Source of the DNA: a virus
Length of the DNA stretch: 61,162 bases
IMG/VR virus record: IMGVR_UViG_3300047550_001096
Location: 1-61,162 of that record
Direction: 5' to 3' (one strand)
Of the stretch, positions 58,942 to 61,162 are shown piece after piece. The stretch's first letter is position 1; each line of letters starts with the position of its first letter. A program made the position numbers and the translations under genes. Under the pieces are notes generated by a model. The model saw only the letters and a list, made by a program, of their open reading frames with translations, was not told where the DNA came from and searched no databases.

Positions 58942-61162
58942 TTATACAGTACCTGCATCAATTAGTGACATACCGCCATAATCTGAGTCTGGCGCTCCAC
59001 CATCAAGATTTCCCAAAGTATGAATAGCATTTCCTTGTTCAACCCAGAAATTATCATAATATAAAAATGTTTTAGTAGTATCTGATTCAAACCAAACAGT
59101 TCCTTGTACTGGAGATGAAGGTGGAGTATCTGATACAGTTAGACTTGATCCGCCACTTCCAGAAATACCTTGAGTACCCTGTGATCCAGTTGTTCCCTGT
59201 ATACCAGTTGTACCTTGTGTTCCAGTTCCAGTTAGCCCTTGTGAACCAGTTGTGCCTTGAGAACCTGTTGTACCCTGTGAACCTGTGGATCCCTGTGTTC
59301 CAGTGGTTCCCTGTGAACCCTGTGTTCCAGTTGTTCCTTGGCTTCCTGTAAATCCTTGTGTACCAGTTGAACCCTGTGAACCTGTTGTTCCCTGTGAACC
59401 AGTTGTGCCCTGAGAGCCAGTTGTTCCTTGTGAACCAGTTGTACCTTGAGAGCCAGTCGCACCTTGTGTTCCAGTTGTACCTTGTGAACCTGTGGATCCC
59501 TGTATTCCAGTAGTTCCCTGTGAACCTTGTGTTCCAGTTGTTCCTTGGCTTCCTGTAAATCCTTGTGTACCAGTTGTTCCTTGAGAACCAGTTGCTCCTT
59601 GTGAACCAGTTGTGCCCTGAGAACCAGTTGTTCCTTGAGAACCAGTTGCTCCTTGTGAACCAGTTGTGCCCTGTGCACCTGTAGTACCTTGTGCACCTGT
59701 AGTACCTTGTGCACCTGTAGTACCTTGAGAACCTGTAGTGCCTTGAGAACCTGTAGTGCCTTGAGAACCTGTAGTGCCCTGTATTCCACGTTCACCAGCT
59801 ATTGAAAATGTCCAAGCAGTAAATGTTCCTGATCCACCTGTTAAATCAACATTTACTGTAATACTTGTATTTGCTGTTAATGCAGTAATTTGACCTTCCA
59901 TATAATTGGCAGGAGTACCTGTATTAATTACACGAACACGTTCTCCAATTACATATGCACCTGTTAATGATGTATTAAATACTTTAGATCCAGTACCAAT
60001 AGCTATTGATGTAGTTGATGTGACACCAGAATAACCTGTTCCTTGTATACCCTGCGTTCCTTGTGAACCTGTTGTTCCCTGTGAACCAGTTGTGCCCTGA
60101 GAGCCAGTTGTTCCTTGAGAACCAGTTGTGCCTTGTGAACCAGTTGCACCCTGTGTTCCAGTTGTGCCTTGTGAACCAGTTGCACCCTGTGTTCCAGTGG
60201 TTCCTTGTGAACCCTGTGTTCCAGTTGTTCCTTGGCTTCCTGTAAATCCTTGTGTACCAGTTGAACCCTGTGAACCTGTTGTTCCCTGTGAACCAGTTGT
60301 GCCCTGAGAGCCAGTTGTTCCTTGTGAACCAGTTGTACCTTGAGAGCCAGTTGAACCCTGTGAGCCTGTTGTTCCCTGTGAGCCAGTTGCACCTTGAGAG
60401 CCAGTTGTTCCTTGTGGTCCAGTTGTTCCTTGAATTCCTGTTGTACCTTGAGATCCAGTTGATCCTTGTGCACCTGTATCACCTTTATCACCAACACGAG
60501 CTAAGGTCATTGCACATAATGTGTTATTTGAAAAACTTGAAACTGTACCAGAAACATATGCTACTGGAACTGTATACCATGTTCCATTATCAGTATGTGT
60601 TCCAACTATTTGATAAAAAACATAATTATCTGTATTATTATGATCAGATAATCTAAATGTTCCTTTTATAGTAGAAGTTGAATCGTCAATTGTTTCTAAT
60701 GCTGCAGAAACATTTGCATTATTTGCATCTATATCATCTATATAAAGCTGTGTAGCTGTTGTTAATGTATTATTAAATCTTATATACCCGCTTCCAGGGT
60801 CTGATGCTGTAGTGGTTGTACTATAGTTATAATCGTATGTTTCACCACCAAAATTACCAGTAGGTCCTTGTATTCCTTGTGAACCTGTTGTTCCCTGTCT
60901 TCCTTGTACTCCTTGTGCGCCAGTTGTACCTTGAGAACCAGTTGTACCTTGAGAACCTGTAGAACCTTGAGAACCTGTAGCACCTTGTGAACCTGTAGCA
61001 CCAGTTGTGCCCTGTGCACCAGTTGTACCCTGTGCACCAGTTGTACCTTGTGAACCAGTTGTACCTTGTGCTCCAGTTGTACCCTGTGCACCTACTGTGC
61101 CTTGTGTGCCAGTTGTGCCTTGTGTACCTTGAGATCCAACTGTTCCTTGTGTACCAACACTA
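58942..61162 (-). CDS. Long collagen-like tail fibre protein, 5' end outside window
   Basis: The frame is open from its stop at 58942 to the right edge with no break, so at least 740 residues are visible and the start lies outside. Gly-x-y blocks ([18 protein letters not shown] units) alternate with globular beta modules (VTSTTSIAIGTGSKVFNTSL and a second one around 60530-60860) that are paralogous to parts of the 57554-58924 fibre. The C-terminal tip reads SSLTVSDTPPSSPVQGTVWF, then WVEQGNAIHTLGN. It should form long trimeric collagen-like rods. DNA repeats inside are listed separately. Confidence 0.8.
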   Translation of the reverse strand, partial: SVGTQGTVGSQGTQGTTGTQGTVGAQGTTGAQGTTGSQGTTGAQGTTGAQGTTGATGSQGATGSQGSTGSQGTTGSQGTTGAQGVQGRQGTTGSQGIQGPTGNFGGETYDYNYSTTTTASDPGSGYIRFNNTLTTATQLYIDDIDANNANVSAALETIDDSTSTIKGTFRLSDHNNTDNYVFYQIVGTHTDNGTWYTVPVAYVSGTVSSFSNNTLCAMTLARVGDKGDTGAQGSTGSQGTTGIQGTTGPQGTTGSQGATGSQGTTGSQGSTGSQGTTGSQGTTGSQGTTGSQGTTGSQGSTGTQGFTGSQGTTGTQGSQGTTGTQGATGSQGTTGTQGATGSQGTTGSQGTTGSQGTTGSQGTTGSQGTQGIQGTGYSGVTSTTSIAIGTGSKVFNTSLTGAYVIGERVRVINTGTPANYMEGQITALTANTSITVNVDLTGGSGTFTAWTFSIAGERGIQGTTGSQGTTGSQGTTGSQGTTGAQGTTGAQGTTGAQGTTGSQGATGSQGTTGSQGTTGSQGATGSQGTTGTQGFTGSQGTTGTQGSQGTTGIQGSTGSQGTTGTQGATGSQGTTGSQGTTGSQGTTGSQGTTGSQGSTGTQGFTGSQGTTGTQGSQGTTGTQGSTGSQGTTGSQGTTGSQGLTGTGTQGTTGIQGTTGSQGTQGISGSGGSSLTVSDTPPSSPVQGTVWFESDTTKTFLYYDNFWVEQGNAIHTLGNLDGGAPDSDYGGMSLIDAGTV
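59291..59457. repeat. Direct repeat copy 1 in the fibre gene
   Basis: Nearly identical to 60185-60351 (one difference, at 59311 against 60205); 59312-59457 is exactly repeated. The offset is 894 bases, a multiple of three, so the reading frame is kept. Confidence 0.85.
60185..60351. repeat. Direct repeat copy 2 in the fibre gene
   Basis: Second copy of the 167-base repeat in the collagen-like gene. Shorter versions of the same core also occur near 59521-59580. Recombination between copies would remove or add whole collagen blocks. Confidence 0.85.

Noticed and set aside
59115-60245. CRISPR-like or tandem satellite repeats in the fibre region
   Set aside because: The repetition follows in-frame Gly-x-y codons without constant spacers.
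59232-60497. Long Val/Gln/Leu/Lys-rich frames on the minus strand (59232-59795, 60003-60497, and 60780-61091)
   Set aside because: Off-frame readings of the periodic collagen-like repeats; the true frame runs Gly-x-y through all of them.

Overview
The window is most of the genome of a long-tailed double-stranded DNA phage (siphovirus type). It is AT-rich, tightly packed, and almost wholly transcribed leftward (minus strand). Both ends cut through genes: a family 61 glycosyltransferase on the left and a collagen-like tail fibre on the right. No integrase, repressor, attachment site, tRNA or insertion sequence was recognised, so a lytic lifestyle is likely. The host is probably an actinobacterium. 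Support comes from a DUF7455-type protein, a monomeric B12-dependent ribonucleotide reductase, and several genes whose -10 box lies 6-9 nt from the start codon (leaderless or nearly so). A low-GC, possibly freshwater, host fits the base composition but is inference.

Layout, left to right. 1-3741: glycosyltransferase, small zinc-ribbon proteins, CHAP endolysin, HNH protein, small heat-shock protein and a proteasome-like Ntn hydrolase, each led by its own recognisable promoter. 3841-4959: a secreted, Ala-rich coiled-coil protein followed by a terminator. 4987-7291: terminase large and small subunits, about 40 kb away from the portal. 7284-18937: replication, recombination and nucleotide module (DUF3310, HTH, RuvC-like, Cas4-like nuclease, Hjc-like protein, RecA-like, MazG-like, DnaE, ssDNA-binding protein, DnaG, DnaB) plus small conserved proteins. 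Two small genes here, at 7522-7656 and 7653-7808, are described from the sequence itself. 18949-28938: receptor-binding and baseplate or minor tail proteins. 28938-43290: 3060-residue tape measure, two paralogous tail assembly chaperones, major tail protein, neck and connector proteins. 43355-47875: capsid, protease/scaffold and portal. 47894-51508: LamG-type structural protein. 51535-53565: class II ribonucleotide reductase. 53773-55989: the only plus-strand genes, a glycan-related trio (GH130-like propeller, TPR protein, FkbM methyltransferase). 55982-61162: a cluster of collagen-like fibres and accessory tail proteins.

The parts form one programme. DnaB, DnaG, DnaE and SSB make a near-autonomous replisome. 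RecA, RuvC-like and Cas4-like proteins handle recombination. The reductase, MazG and DUF3310 proteins supply nucleotides. Gene-proximal promoters share an extended -10 (TGnTATAaT). Late genes carry terminators after the major tail protein and the secreted protein, and a hairpin after the capsid gene.

The most interesting points are: a nested, in-frame scaffold start inside the prohead protease gene; tail chaperones supplied as two separate paralogous genes instead of a frameshift pair; an operator-rich divergent promoter region at 53566-53772; a hairpin at the 5' end of the hsp20 mRNA; an Ntn hydrolase with Thr1, Glu17 and Lys33 in proteasome register; and duplicated modules in the collagen-like fibres.
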